From Yamagishiella unicocca (Eukaryota; Chlorophyta; Chlorophyceae; Chlamydomonadales; Volvocaceae): a stretch of DNA of 64,000 bases. A model generated the notes under the pieces. The model did not search any database, was not told where the DNA came from, and saw only the letters and a program-made list of their open reading frames with translations. A program made the translations under genes and the position numbers. Below, piece after piece: positions 10,250 through 20,800 of the stretch (the first letter of the stretch is position 1; each line of letters starts with the position of its first letter). Location of the stretch: contig BDSL01000029.1 in assembly GCA_003116995.1 (NCBI GenBank), forward strand, positions 930,001 to 994,000, read 5' to 3'.

Positions 10250-10257
10250 TACCTGCG

Positions 10258-10350
10258 TGTCGGTTTCTGTCTCTTTCATCTCCTTCAGTGTCAGGCGATG
10301 TGCCCGATGGTTCTACCTTCTGGTTTGGAAACCACTGTAACAATTACTAC
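10258..10350 (+). mobile_element. LINE 3' terminal fragment
   Basis: Matches the 3' end of the large LINE at 56.1-60.4 kb in opposite orientation. The shared core is TCAGGCGATG(T/C)GCCCGATGG, then TTCTACCTTCTGGT and CACTGTAAC, followed by a tail of TAC triplets. 5'-truncated, as is usual for LINE copies. Confidence 0.75.
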
Positions 10351-10369
10351 TACAGGAGTATACAACTAC

Positions 10370-10815
10370 AGTGAAGTAGCCCGTTAGGGTAGTACCAATG
10401 ATATGGGGAACTTGCAGTGTCCTCAAGCCCGGCCGAACCCAAGACAGGAAGAGGAAACCATTCTGGGTGTCAACATCTAGCAGCCGGGACTGAACCCAAC
10501 CGACGGCCCCCAGGGTATATGCAAGCTTCAAAAAGCACAATAGTTGCGGGCAAAACCAAGACAAGAGGGGGATCATAAAAACGAGGCCACACTAGCGCTA
10601 GCAGCCAAAAGACGCCCCAAAAGGCACAGGAAAGGAGCCGAAGGCGGCGGGGCCCCAACAAAAAGCAACCCAGGCACCCCAAGGCCCGCCGCCATGACAC
10701 AGCGAGAGCAGCCAACCGCCTGAACCAACGTGCCCAAGGTACCGCTCACCCGCAAATTAGCAACCGCTGCCAACTGCGCGCGGGTGCACGGCACCTGCTG
10801 GGGCACCCAAGGGGG
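10370..10815. repeat. Interspersed repeat, copy 2
   Basis: Second copy of the repeat at 4184-4584, same orientation. It runs directly into a LINE 3' end at its right edge, while copy 1 does not. It may therefore be an independent non-autonomous element or a more 5' part of a LINE relative. Confidence 0.7.
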
Positions 10816-10965
10816 GCAATGCGCTGTCGGCTGGTGTTGTGGTGGTTTGCCTTTGTTCCGGTGCACTTCGGTTCCTGTCTCTTCCGTCTCCTTAGGTGTC
10901 AGGCGATGCGCCCGATGGTTCTACCTTCTGGTCTGGAACCCAATGTAACAGTTACCACTACCAGG
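10815..10965 (+). mobile_element. LINE 3' terminal fragment
   Basis: A longer copy of the LINE 3' UTR: GGTGGTTTGCCTTTGTTCCG, then TCAGGCGATGCGCCCGATGG, then CAATGTAACAGTTACCACTA. At 10985-11035 an antisense piece of the same LINE 3' UTR (CAGCACCCCAGGGGGAA, GGCTCCCCTATCAG) abuts it, so more than one insertion occurred here. Confidence 0.75.
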
Positions 10966-11039
10966 TCACCAGTCCAGGGTAAAAACAGCAGCACCCCAGG
11001 GGGAAGTTGCGCTGTAGGCTCCCCTATCAGAAAACGACC

Positions 11040-11700
11040 ACTCAGATACCATTTTCATCACACCTCCGACAGTGGAGGAAGGCACTGGTGAGTTCAAGGT
11101 GACGTGGCCAGCTACATGCGGCCAACCCTATACCCGACGACGCTTTAGCATTTCAAAATATTTCACCCGCTGTCAATGAGTGGAGCTGAGTCAAGGCACC
11201 TTAAAGCGCGGTCGTGGAAGGACGAATGTGATGGACGGCGTCCCATGCCAGGCGATACCCTCCGGTGATGCGAGCCGCAAAGTAACACCGCAACCGGCCC
11301 GCAATCGGATGCTACACCATTGTGTTACGTAGACTTCAGGCGTTGTGCTTCAGGGAGCATGCACCTTGGTTCTAATATAGGAGTAGCCCAGGACCGGCCC
11401 ACCGGGTCGCTTCAGAACTAGTGTGTAGTGCAGGCATTAAACGATAGTTTTCGAAAGTACAACTTGTTAAACCATTATGCTTGTAATGTTCTGCCGGACC
11501 CGTTTCGTGTCGCTGAGCTCGTTCCAACAAGGGTTCTGCAACAAGATGGTACAGCCACGCTATAGAACATACAAGCGAACACGAGATAGGACACATAAGC
11601 AAACACAATAATATCTAATCTTTAGTACCCTCTACCTTCCCGCATTTTCGCTGGAGCTCCAATCTTCTCCACTGAGTTTGCCTTTGAACCATAGTGCTGG
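11040..11700. other. A+T-richer stretch, no gene assigned
   Basis: From about 11340 to 11640 the sequence is A+T-rich. A minus ORF at 11372-11608 (with EHYKHNGLTSCTFENYRLMP) could be another fragment like that at 9304-9624, but it is short and I do not call it a gene. Confidence 0.25.
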
Positions 11701-11721
11701 ACGTGGGATAGTTCATTGGTC

Positions 11722-14700
11722 ATGGAGACTTGCGGGTCCTGCTCCACTGCGCCTCGGTGTCATTCAACGGTAGTCAGTCGACGACAATGGCGACACTGCC
11801 CTCCCTTCGGTTGTCAGCCCTGCGTCCCACAGCATTCGCTCCGAAATCCCCACACGAACGTCGTGACACTTTCAAATTTGGCAGCGTCACGGGTCCGATT
11901 CGTCAGTCGACCGCAGCGACCCGATACCTGGCGCGCGGCAACGCCCCCGCAGGGCGGTGGCCAGCAAGAGGTCGACCCGACATCTCTTGAAGCAGCTGCC
12001 GGCACCATGGAAACCATTTGGAGCTTAGCGCACGAGAGGAACTTTGACGAACTGTTGCTCTTCATTCCGGATTGCGTGGTGGAGGAAGCGGCCGAGCTGC
12101 GGCCCAGCGCAGAGTGAGTCGCAGCCGTGTATCCATACGCTCCCGGGTGCAAAGAGGCGGGGACTGGAGCCATCTGTATGTTTAGGGAAGGGGGCAACGC
12201 AACACGAGACGGTGGCGCAGGGTGAAAGGAGGTCCCTCAGGGCATGCGGCGGGAAACGAGGCGTGGATGCCGTTGCGACGAGGGCGAGCAGCATATGATA
12301 GAAATGTGACAGAAGTAAGAGCTGTACGGCCCTGTACGACTCCGTACGGCTCTGTACGGCTGGGATGGCCGCGAAACTCCTGACGCGCGTGGGGGGCCTT
12401 CACGGTAGGCCGTGCCGAACCTAAACGGCACGTCCTACGAAACGAGTGAATGCCACGTCGGGCTCGAAACCGCCGATCAGGTCAGAGCGGCCGCTGGGCC
12501 CGCCCATCACTAGATGGCACAATCATTGGATGCGCGGTACTGCATTGCATGTGCGCCTTATGCCTCCCTGTTTTCGATACCAACCTCGCTGCTGCCGGCT
12601 ACCCCTAGCTCTGCTGCCCGCTAACTGGCGCCCCCATTCGACCCTTGGCTGTACGGCGGGCGGCCATTCAGGGGCGGCGCTCCACTCACTTTTCGCGATG
12701 TGGTGACTCACGCGCACGCAATGAAGAGCTTCGTGTTCGACAGCTTCGCGGAGCGCCACCTGTTCTACTCCCCGCCGGCCCGTGGGTCAGTGACGCGCCT
12801 GAGCTGCATCCGCACTGCTCCCGACCGATCGGTGCTGCGCTACTCGATTGCAGTGGCGGGAGGCGAGCAGGCGGTACTGACGTTTGGGCTGGAGTGCACG
12901 GTGAGGCGGGGGGGAAGGTTTGCAAGCGTGGTTGTGCGGTCGTGTGGGGAGGGGTGCGTGCGGGGTGCGGTGAGCTGGGGGGCGAATGAGTGGACGGACC
13001 ACGGACGGTATTATTGATTTGCATTGACGGGCGCTCATTTTCCGCGCCAAGGTTTGCACGTCCTTATTTTCGAGCAAAGCTTTGAAGGCTCCTATTTTCG
13101 CGGAAGCTTCGGACGGCTGCCCGCAATGGTGCCCCAAATCCTTAGGTCCGGCGTTGACGGATTTTGAGTGCGGCCAATGCCGCTCCCGGCGATCACTCAC
13201 GTGTGTTTGGTGTAAACCCCGCCCTTGACCAACCTCCCCAACCGTACCGGACTGCCGGTGCTAACGGTGGCTGCCCGATGACACCCGCCGATGCGGCTGC
13301 ATAGGAGCGGCTGGCGCCACAGTGAGTGTGCGTGTGAGTGTTTCGGACATGCCTGTCATTGGCGTGTGTACGACATGACGTCAGCCTGGGTTGCCTGATG
13401 CGTGGCAAGCCGCGTCGAGGCAAGCACGGCTCATGGCCGAACACACGGAAAGCTGCAGCTGCTGAGCCCAACCAGCCCAACCGGCCGCCCCCTCCACCCT
13501 TTTTGTCCATTCCGCCTTGCGAATTTCCTCCTCCCTCCCTCCCTCTCTCTCTCCCTCCCTCTCTCTCTCCCTCCCTCTGTCCGTCTCCCGACGGCCCCTT
13601 TCTGTCAGTTACCGCTCCGCTCGAGTTGAGTACGTGTGGCAGCTGGTGTCGGTGTGCGGGGAGGCCCGGGACTTGGAGGCGGAGGATGAGGAGGCGGACG
13701 AGGCGGGGGACCGAGCCAGGCGCCCGCACCCGTCACTGCCGCCGGAGGCGGTAGTACAAGCGCAGCTGGCGGCGCTCGTGTAAGGCCCGGGAGGATGGAG
13801 GCAGGGTCGCTTCAGAGAGGGCACAGAGCTTGCCGCCGCCTGCTGTTGGCCAGCCAAGCGGCCCCCTCTCCTCGGCCGCCTGCTGGCATCCTTTTGTATC
13901 AGCATTTACATGACGGCCTTCGCTTCCATGTTGCAATACCTACCCTGATGAGGAAGCCCAAGCCTTGCTAATACCTTTTTAACCTTCCTCAGTATTCCTC
14001 CCTCAGTACGGCGCCGGGGCATGACGCCGCATGCCCGAGATCGCACGTCTTGCAGGGAACTGCCGGGACCATGCCGTACATGGGTTTGGTGGTAGCGGTA
14101 ATCGTGATAAAACACGTACATGTTTGATCACCCCAACCCGCACATGCCGCTTGTCGAATGCAGGTCGGAGGACACGGCTGCCGTGTTCGCCTTCGCCTCT
14201 CCCGCCAACCAGGCGATCACGGGGCCCCTGGAGCGCTTCGCCTCGCTGCTCCGGAACCCCTCGTACCGCCCCCTCCTGCGCCACCGTCAAGCAGTGCCGT
14301 ACCGCCGTGCGATGCTGACGTCAGATTCGTACAGCGAGGTGGTCAAGGTGGTCAGCGACAACACGGGTATGTGCCAGGGTCAGGCGATGTGCCCGATGGT
14401 CCTATCTTTTGGTCTGGAGCCCCACTGTAACTGTTACTACTGCGGGTACGATGCACTGCGGCGGCGTGGTGGGGCATGGCTTACTCAGCTACTCGTCATA
14501 TTGCAAATTGCAAGCATGCAATACCGATATCTGACTGGCGTTTCCATAGCAGGCTGGAGGGCCAACCTTTTCTGACCGGGGCCCTGTATGGCGGCAGTAC
14601 ATGTAACGCCCTTGTGTTTTGGGGCACTCGTGCCCGTGCTCGCGTCTGCCGGTTGTGGCTGCAGGCATGCCGCAGGCGATCGAGATGGTGTACTTGTGGG

Positions 14701-14792
14701 AGCTGCGGCGGCAGGAGTCGGACGCGGAGGCGTTTGCGAACTGCTGGATGACCGACTCGGTGCGGCTGGTGGCGGCACGAGCACTCAACTGA
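11722..14792 (+). CDS. Probable plastid-targeted DUF4864-like protein, five exons
   Basis: Exons: E1 ends at 12113 (GTGAGT donor), E2 12672-12900, E3 about 13609-13779, E4 14164-14366 and E5 14665-14792. Phases agree at E1/E2 (2), E3/E4 (2) and E4/E5 (1). E2/E3 is unresolved: the GTGAGG donor ends in phase 0, while the CAG acceptor at 13606-13608 needs phase 2. E3-E5 read EAVVQAQLAALVSEDTAAVF, FASPANQAITGPLERFASLL, then ANCWMTDSVRLVAARALN, which fits my recollection of the plant/algal DUF4864 (NTF2-like) pattern ending in CWMTD. E1 includes WSLAHERNFDELLLFIP. In-frame ATGs occur at 11722 and 12007; the earlier one adds an Arg/Ser-rich leader suited to a transit peptide. An ATG at 11787 (MATLPSLRLSALRP) lies in another frame and would need an unseen intron. 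A LINE 3' piece sits in the last intron. Confidence 0.65.
13530..13582 (+). repeat. CCCT/CT pyrimidine tract before exon 3
   Basis: Simple CCCTCCCTCTCTCTCT repeats lie in the intron of the 11.7-14.8 kb gene just upstream of the CAG acceptor at 13606-13608. It may serve as an extended polypyrimidine tract. Confidence 0.7.
14384..14445 (+). mobile_element. LINE 3' terminal fragment in an intron
   Basis: A short copy of the LINE 3' end (GTCAGGCGATGTGCCCGATG, then CCCCACTGTAACTGTTACTA) in the last intron of the DUF4864-like gene, 18 nt after the donor. Confidence 0.7.
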
Positions 14793-17700
14793 CACAGGGT
14801 TGGTTGCGTTTGTGGTTGCAGCCGCGTCAGGGGGTAAAGGATGGGCGAACGTGAGGGCACTCAGGGGGGGCAGGGCACCATGCGCAGTGTGTCGTCGTCC
14901 GAATGCAGGAGTGGATGGGCATTCTTGGGCATTCCAGCAGAGCGGTCAGGGCAATGCAATTGCACATGCGGACAAGGGCTTAGAACGTTTGAGCCCTTGT
15001 CGAGACATTGAGCTCTGTTGGCCCTGTCCTAGGGATGAAGCGGTTGGGTTGGTGACAACCACCGCGCCACGTACATTCGCGTCTTGTATTTCGGGTTTGG
15101 GGATTTTCGTGGCTGGGGAGGTGATGTTGTGCATGTACGGCGGGCTGTGTCGTCCACCCGCTAGTACTTCGAACGATATTTTATGGATGTGCCGTTGTGT
15201 AGTACAAACAGGCGCGATGTGGGGAGGGGCATGAGTTGTTGGGACGGTGGTCGAGTGCCTGGAAAGGCCCACCGTATCTAGTGAAGCTGAGCTCGAAACC
15301 ATTTTTTTCTCAGCCTGCCGTGCATAAGGCAGAGCGCCGTGTGGCCGTTTGTGGAGGATAACGTCCGAATGCGATATCAGTTGGCAGTTCATAGTTGTGA
15401 ATAGTGTCGGCGAATGGAGCATATTAATGCGGTGGCGAGCGAGGAGCCTGGTTTGCTCCAAGTAAAGCAGCCAAGGGCTGAAGGAACACGGGATTTGCAA
15501 ACTCGCTTGCACAGCAAGGCTGCCCGCGTTGTACAACAGCCTTTAGAGCTTCAGTCGCTGACCCAGCCCAGCATTGCACTGACTTCTACAACGAGTGCGT
15601 AACACAGGACACCTCACATTGGTTACACGCGTAAAACATACGTTCACAGTTGATCGCGAGCTCATGGTGCTGCAACTGCGGTGAAGGTGCCGGAGACAAC
15701 GTGCCCGTTGCACGGGCAGCCTCGTGACAACGCAGTACTTTCAACCATGAACCAGAACACCCACGGCCTACGACTCTCATAATCAATTTAAGGTCGCTTA
15801 GCGCTAGTACGAAGTCGACATTGAATGAAGTCAAACACATGCGGGGACGAAGTTGTTCAGGGTCAAGGGCCGGCGGGCAGCACCTGTCGGATTGCCTGGT
15901 GCCACCAAATTGCACAATTCATCGGCAGGCCAAGGCTACTGTGCACACGCAGCGGTAAGCCGCCGCCATGCACGGCTGTCAAGCACATCTCAGCGCCGCG
16001 ATAGCTCAGCCGCCTCTGGTACCTTCCGTTCTTAATCAAGAGACAGCGCGCGCTCTCGCTGTTGCCGTGTCCGGCCGCCAGGCGGCACCTGGGACAGCAC
16101 AGTCTTCAGTTGTGTATCGTGAAGGGTCGTGACAGCCTACCGAAACTATGAGCTCCCGCCAACCTCATAAATCTTGCCAGCTTCAACATTGTTTCGTGGG
16201 TCATGACAAACACTGGTTGCTTACGTGAAGCCAGCAACTCTTGACTCCGTCGCTACAGCGCTGCTCAGCAAGAGGAGCAAGTGAGCGGGCCCAGCCTGGG
16301 TGCTCACGTCCACGCTGTCTGGTCGCCCAGGAAGACTAGACGCACCCGGATGCCAATCCCGACTCCGCCAATAGCCATACCACCTCACCTAACGCTTTCT
16401 ACCGGTCAATCCTGGTCAAACTTAAGTTGGTGACGGTGCACCTAGGCCGTCACATGGGCGCTACGGGTGAGTAACTCGGCACTTCAATGTGCTGGCCTGG
16501 GGCCCACTGTAACAGTCATCACAACCACTTCAAAGTGCAGCTTTCCAACGGCTTCTTTCTTCGGGAAGTCCATAAACCAATTCCCCCCACGAAGAATGCG
16601 TCCAGTAACAAACGAGTGCGCCACTAAATGCACATCTTGCGTGCAAGATCACCAGCAAAACAATATCAACCAAACAAGCCCCGCTGCTCGTCGCGCATGT
16701 GCTATTGGCGGGTAATGCACGTCGTAATGCACGCCCGTGCTAGTGAAGCTGACTGCCAGCTGAAGCTGACTGCCAGCTGCCTTTCAAAGGAAGACGATCA
16801 ACCACCAATGCATCAATTCCTGTCCCCCACCTCCAAGCAATCTCCATAGTAAACCTCCACTGCTGGACAACACCCGCAGGGACTGAGCAGCTGGGTTCCA
16901 TCCCTGCTGACCCCAACTCACTCGCCGCCCGCTTCCTCCAAAGCCTAATCCGCGAAGGTTTCAGGTCTCACCGGCCAAGGCCTCCTCTCCACTTTCCGCA
17001 CCACAGGACGCCCTACCCACACGTGTGCATGTCGGCGATGCTTCCCATAAGTGATGTCGTAGTCAAGAAACCCCCGAAACCGTCAGCCATGACCGCACAG
17101 AAGGAGAACGGACGAGCCGTACAGATCCGACGTCCCGACCTGCCTCTTGCGCGGTCCGCTTCGCCTCGGTGCCAACCCTTCCCCCAACTCAGCACCTGAG
17201 CTCGTCCAAAGCAGTGCGCCGCGACGCTGCTCCAGAACCATTGGGTTTTGCTCCAGAACCGTTGGATAGTGCTCCAGAATAATCGGATCGTGTGCGAGTG
17301 GCACTCCGCGGTGATCGATCCGCACTCCGGGCCAAGATCAGCGCTGCTTGGTTTCGGAGCAAGGGAAGGGCGACGGCGGGGCAGTCATAAGGGAGCCGAG
17401 GTGGTCGGTGGCACGCACGCGAGAGCGCGATGATCGCCAACGGCAACATTGGCCCAACGACCCAACAAACAACTGCAACCGTCGTCTTGTACAAGTATCG
17501 AAATCAAGGCGAGTACAAGCGGGGCACAAGTGCTGCGAGCGCAATGGAATTGAGGCGCGTCTGGCGGCGCCAGCTGGGATCTGCGCCGCTACCGTTATGT
17601 CGTACCTCAGATTTTGGATCTTCCGCTTGGTCCAGCCTGGCCCTCATATATTCGGCCATCCTGCCCTGGAGCCGGAGCGGCAGAGGGAGGAGCGTCGAAG

Positions 17701-17893
17701 AGGTTCAGAGGAAAATCAGGAAACCCGTGGTCCGAGGGAGTGAGGGAAGGATGCATATGCACGTGTTATGGCCGGAAGGCGCAGGGTTAGTGCTGCGCCG
17801 AGCTCCACAGAGCCAAATACGTAAACCGCCAACCGCCACGAACCCCTCGTACAAACCAAACCCCTGGCACCAAGGCCCTCCTTCCACGGGAAG
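14793..17893. other. Intergenic region, no gene recognised
   Basis: About 3.1 kb between the plus-strand gene and the 3' end of gene B. It holds a possible LINE tail remnant at 16494-16533 (GGCCCACTGTAACAGTCATC) and a CTCCAGAACC-containing 20-bp near-repeat at 17228-17280. A 56-codon plus ORF at 17029-17199 (with DVVVKKPPKPSAMTAQKENG) is too short to call. Extra 3' exons of gene B could lie here, because a good GTGAGT donor occurs at 17992. Confidence 0.35.
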
Positions 17894-20800
17894 TCACACT
17901 ACACGTGCTCGACCGTAGAGGGCCGGAGGGCCCTCTCCAACCCCTCCCCCACTACGCTGCACTGCTATGCGAGCGAGCGTCCACTCACTCACCCCCGCTT
18001 GAGGCTTCGCGCCCTGCTCTTGGCCTTCACGCAGCCGCAAGCCAGCCGCCTTCTCGCTGACTGACTCCCCAACAGGCCCTCGGCCGCTGTCCTGCGCTGC
18101 ACTCTGCTGCCGCGCCGCAGATCTCTGGGCGGTCTTGGCCACCTCGTTGTCGTCTGGGTTCCGAAGCCCCGCCGCCGACTCCAGCTGCTCGTGGCGCTGC
18201 TGCAGGGTCCGCATCTGGAGTTCGGTGGGTGGGGTATGGGATTGGGGTAATAATAATAATAATATCATTACGCCGGCCGGAGCCTGGCGTGTATTAAGGG
18301 GGTGGGGGACTGAGGGGCGGATGGGATGGGGTACGGATAGTGGTACGTGCTGGGGTTGAGGTGGCGGCAGCAAGGTGCGATCAGCCTCTGAGGTGGGAGG
18401 CAGCAAGGTGCGATCAGCCTCTGAGGTGGGAGGCAGCAAGGTGCGATCAGCCTCTGAGGTGGGAGGCAGCAAGGTGCGATCAGCCTCTGAGGTGGGAGGC
18501 AGCAAGGTGCGATCAGCCTCTGAGGTGGGAGGCAGCAAGGTGCGATCAGCCTCTGAGGTGGGAGGCAGCAAGGTGCGATCAGCCTCTGAGGTGGGAGGCA
18601 GCAAGGTGCGATCAGCCGGCGCTGCTGGGCTTCGCAGACGATAAAACTGGTGACGAAGTCGCAACTCGGAAAACACGCAGGCAGGCCGGTGTGATCGGTT
18701 CGTTCTTCCTTGGACGGTGCCAATACGCATCGGCGCAATACACGCCCTGCGGTTCGTGCCTGACGGCATGGCAACACAGCAGCCCCCCCCCCTCTCCTCC
18801 CCGCCCGGCTTGTCCTAACCCCCCTCCATATAGATTTAATAGCTTTAGCAGCCTTATGTAGTAAAGCCACTTACCTCTTATGGATATTGTTGATCCCCTA
18901 GCGGGTATACGAAGGTCGTAATAAAGTTATGTACCTCTTACGCGTTTCCCTAAACCCTGGCGGGTGTATATATGTGTAGCTTTAGGAGCTTTACGTCCCC
19001 GTACCTGCACCAGCATGCGGCCCACGTCCCTTGCCGCGTACTGCATGTCGTTGGTAACCTCCGACGTGAGCCCGTCCAGCCGCCGCAGCGCCACACTCAT
19101 CTCCTCCAGCGCAGTGTGGGTGAAGGACTGCGGCGCAGTGGTCAGGTCGGAGCGGTGGGCGGGGCGGTGGTGGTAGTGGTGGAGGCGCGGGGTGGTGGTG
19201 GTAGTGGTGGCGGCGCGGGGTGGTGGTGATAGTGGTGGCGGCGCGGGGTGATGGTGGTGGTCGTAGTGGTGGTGGCGGGGTGGTGGTGATGGCGCTTGTA
19301 GCAGGGGTAGCGGTGCCATACATCCTGCTGGGGGCCTCCCGCCGCATCTCGACATCTGCCCATCCTTGCATCCCGTCGCTCACATCCGACGTGCGAACCC
19401 CAGCTCCTCTTTCGTGACGTGGATCAGTCGCGCCGCTTCCTGAGTCCCTCAAAGCGCCCCACCGACTGCCGCCGCCCGCGCTACAAAGCCCGAACACCGT
19501 TTCCGAACCGCCACGAGGCACACATACGATATGGCATAATGAGCAGCACGCCTGGGCAATGCAAGCAGTCGACAGCACGTACGCGCTTCGCGAGCAACCG
19601 CTGACCTCTAGCTGCTCCAAGTCGGCCCTCGTCACAGCCTGGGCGGGGTCTGTTGGGCTCGATGACGTCACCAGGTGCGCCTTCTCCAGGAAGGACATCC
19701 GCGACTGGAGCTCCGTGACGTCGTGGGCTTGCACCACCAGCTCCTGAACCCGGAACCCGGAACCCGCGGAAAGATAAGGTCAGGGAAATATAAGGCCCAG
19801 CAGATCGAAGGCCGGGCAGAGCATCAGCGACGGGGGACGGGACCGGAGGGTCTTAGGTGTAAGGCCCAGGAAGCCGAGGTGGGGCTCCAACGGCCATGTG
19901 TACGACGTGTACGACGAGGCGGTCCGGAAGCTGCGAGGCCAGGAGGGGAAGGAGCTGGGCGGCGCAGGCACGGCGCACCCCGCTGCCTACCTTGAGGGCG
20001 GCATGGAGCTCCTCACGCAGTCGCCGCTCACAGTCCGCCACCAGCTCCCGCGTGCCTGGGGGGGCTTCCTCGTTGTGACCGCTGCCGGCCCCGCTGCCGG
20101 CCCCGGCGCCGCCGGGCTGTCGACTCGACGGCTGCTGCTCCAGAGGGCCGCCGTGGTCCTACAGGGTGCAACGTGAAGGGGAACACCGCCTGAGACTCCG
20201 GCTTCCTCTCCCCCCCCCCGACTGCGGCCCCGGCTGCGGCCTCGAAGGCTCGCCCGCCCGCGGGCCCATAGCACCACCCCAAACACACACACCTGGTCTC
20301 TCTGCTGCTGCTGCTGCCTCGCCGCCTCCCGGTCCTCCAGCTCGGCCACCTGCCGTTAAAAACAGACACACGATTTGGACGGGAACGAGCACGCAGCAGG
20401 TCCTGTTCTCACGACACATCACAGCGTAAGAATCCCGCCGCACCGATCAGCCAAGCGGGCATGCAGACCCAACGAAAACGCAGACCCAACGAAAACGCAG
20501 ACCCAATGAAAATGCAGACCCAACGAAAACGCAGACCCAACGACCTTGATCGTCAGCTGCTCCATGTTTGCCTGCATCGACATGAAGTGCTCGTTGGCTT
20601 GGTCCAGGTGCTCGGCCAGCTGGGTCATGGCCAGCTGTCCAGCCTGCGGATTACAGCACACGCGTCAGTCCTCGCAGCCGCCGCCCCCCATCTCCCATAC
20701 ATCTCGCTGCGCCATCAGCACCTACCGGCGCCATCGCCGCCGCCGCCGCCGGCGTGGATCCCGGCGGCTGCCGCTCCCGCTGCAGCTCCTCCAGCGCCAG

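Noticed and set aside
15990..16060. tRNA-like A box (TAGCTCAGCCG)
   Set aside because: No B box, no cloverleaf and no acceptor stem could be traced.
18364..18626. CRISPR-like direct repeats
   Set aside because: The repeats are head to tail with no unique spacers and the genome is eukaryotic.
18340..18870. Repetitive ORFs on both strands (11-residue periodic)
   Set aside because: A 33-bp minisatellite necessarily keeps all frames open; it lies in an intron.
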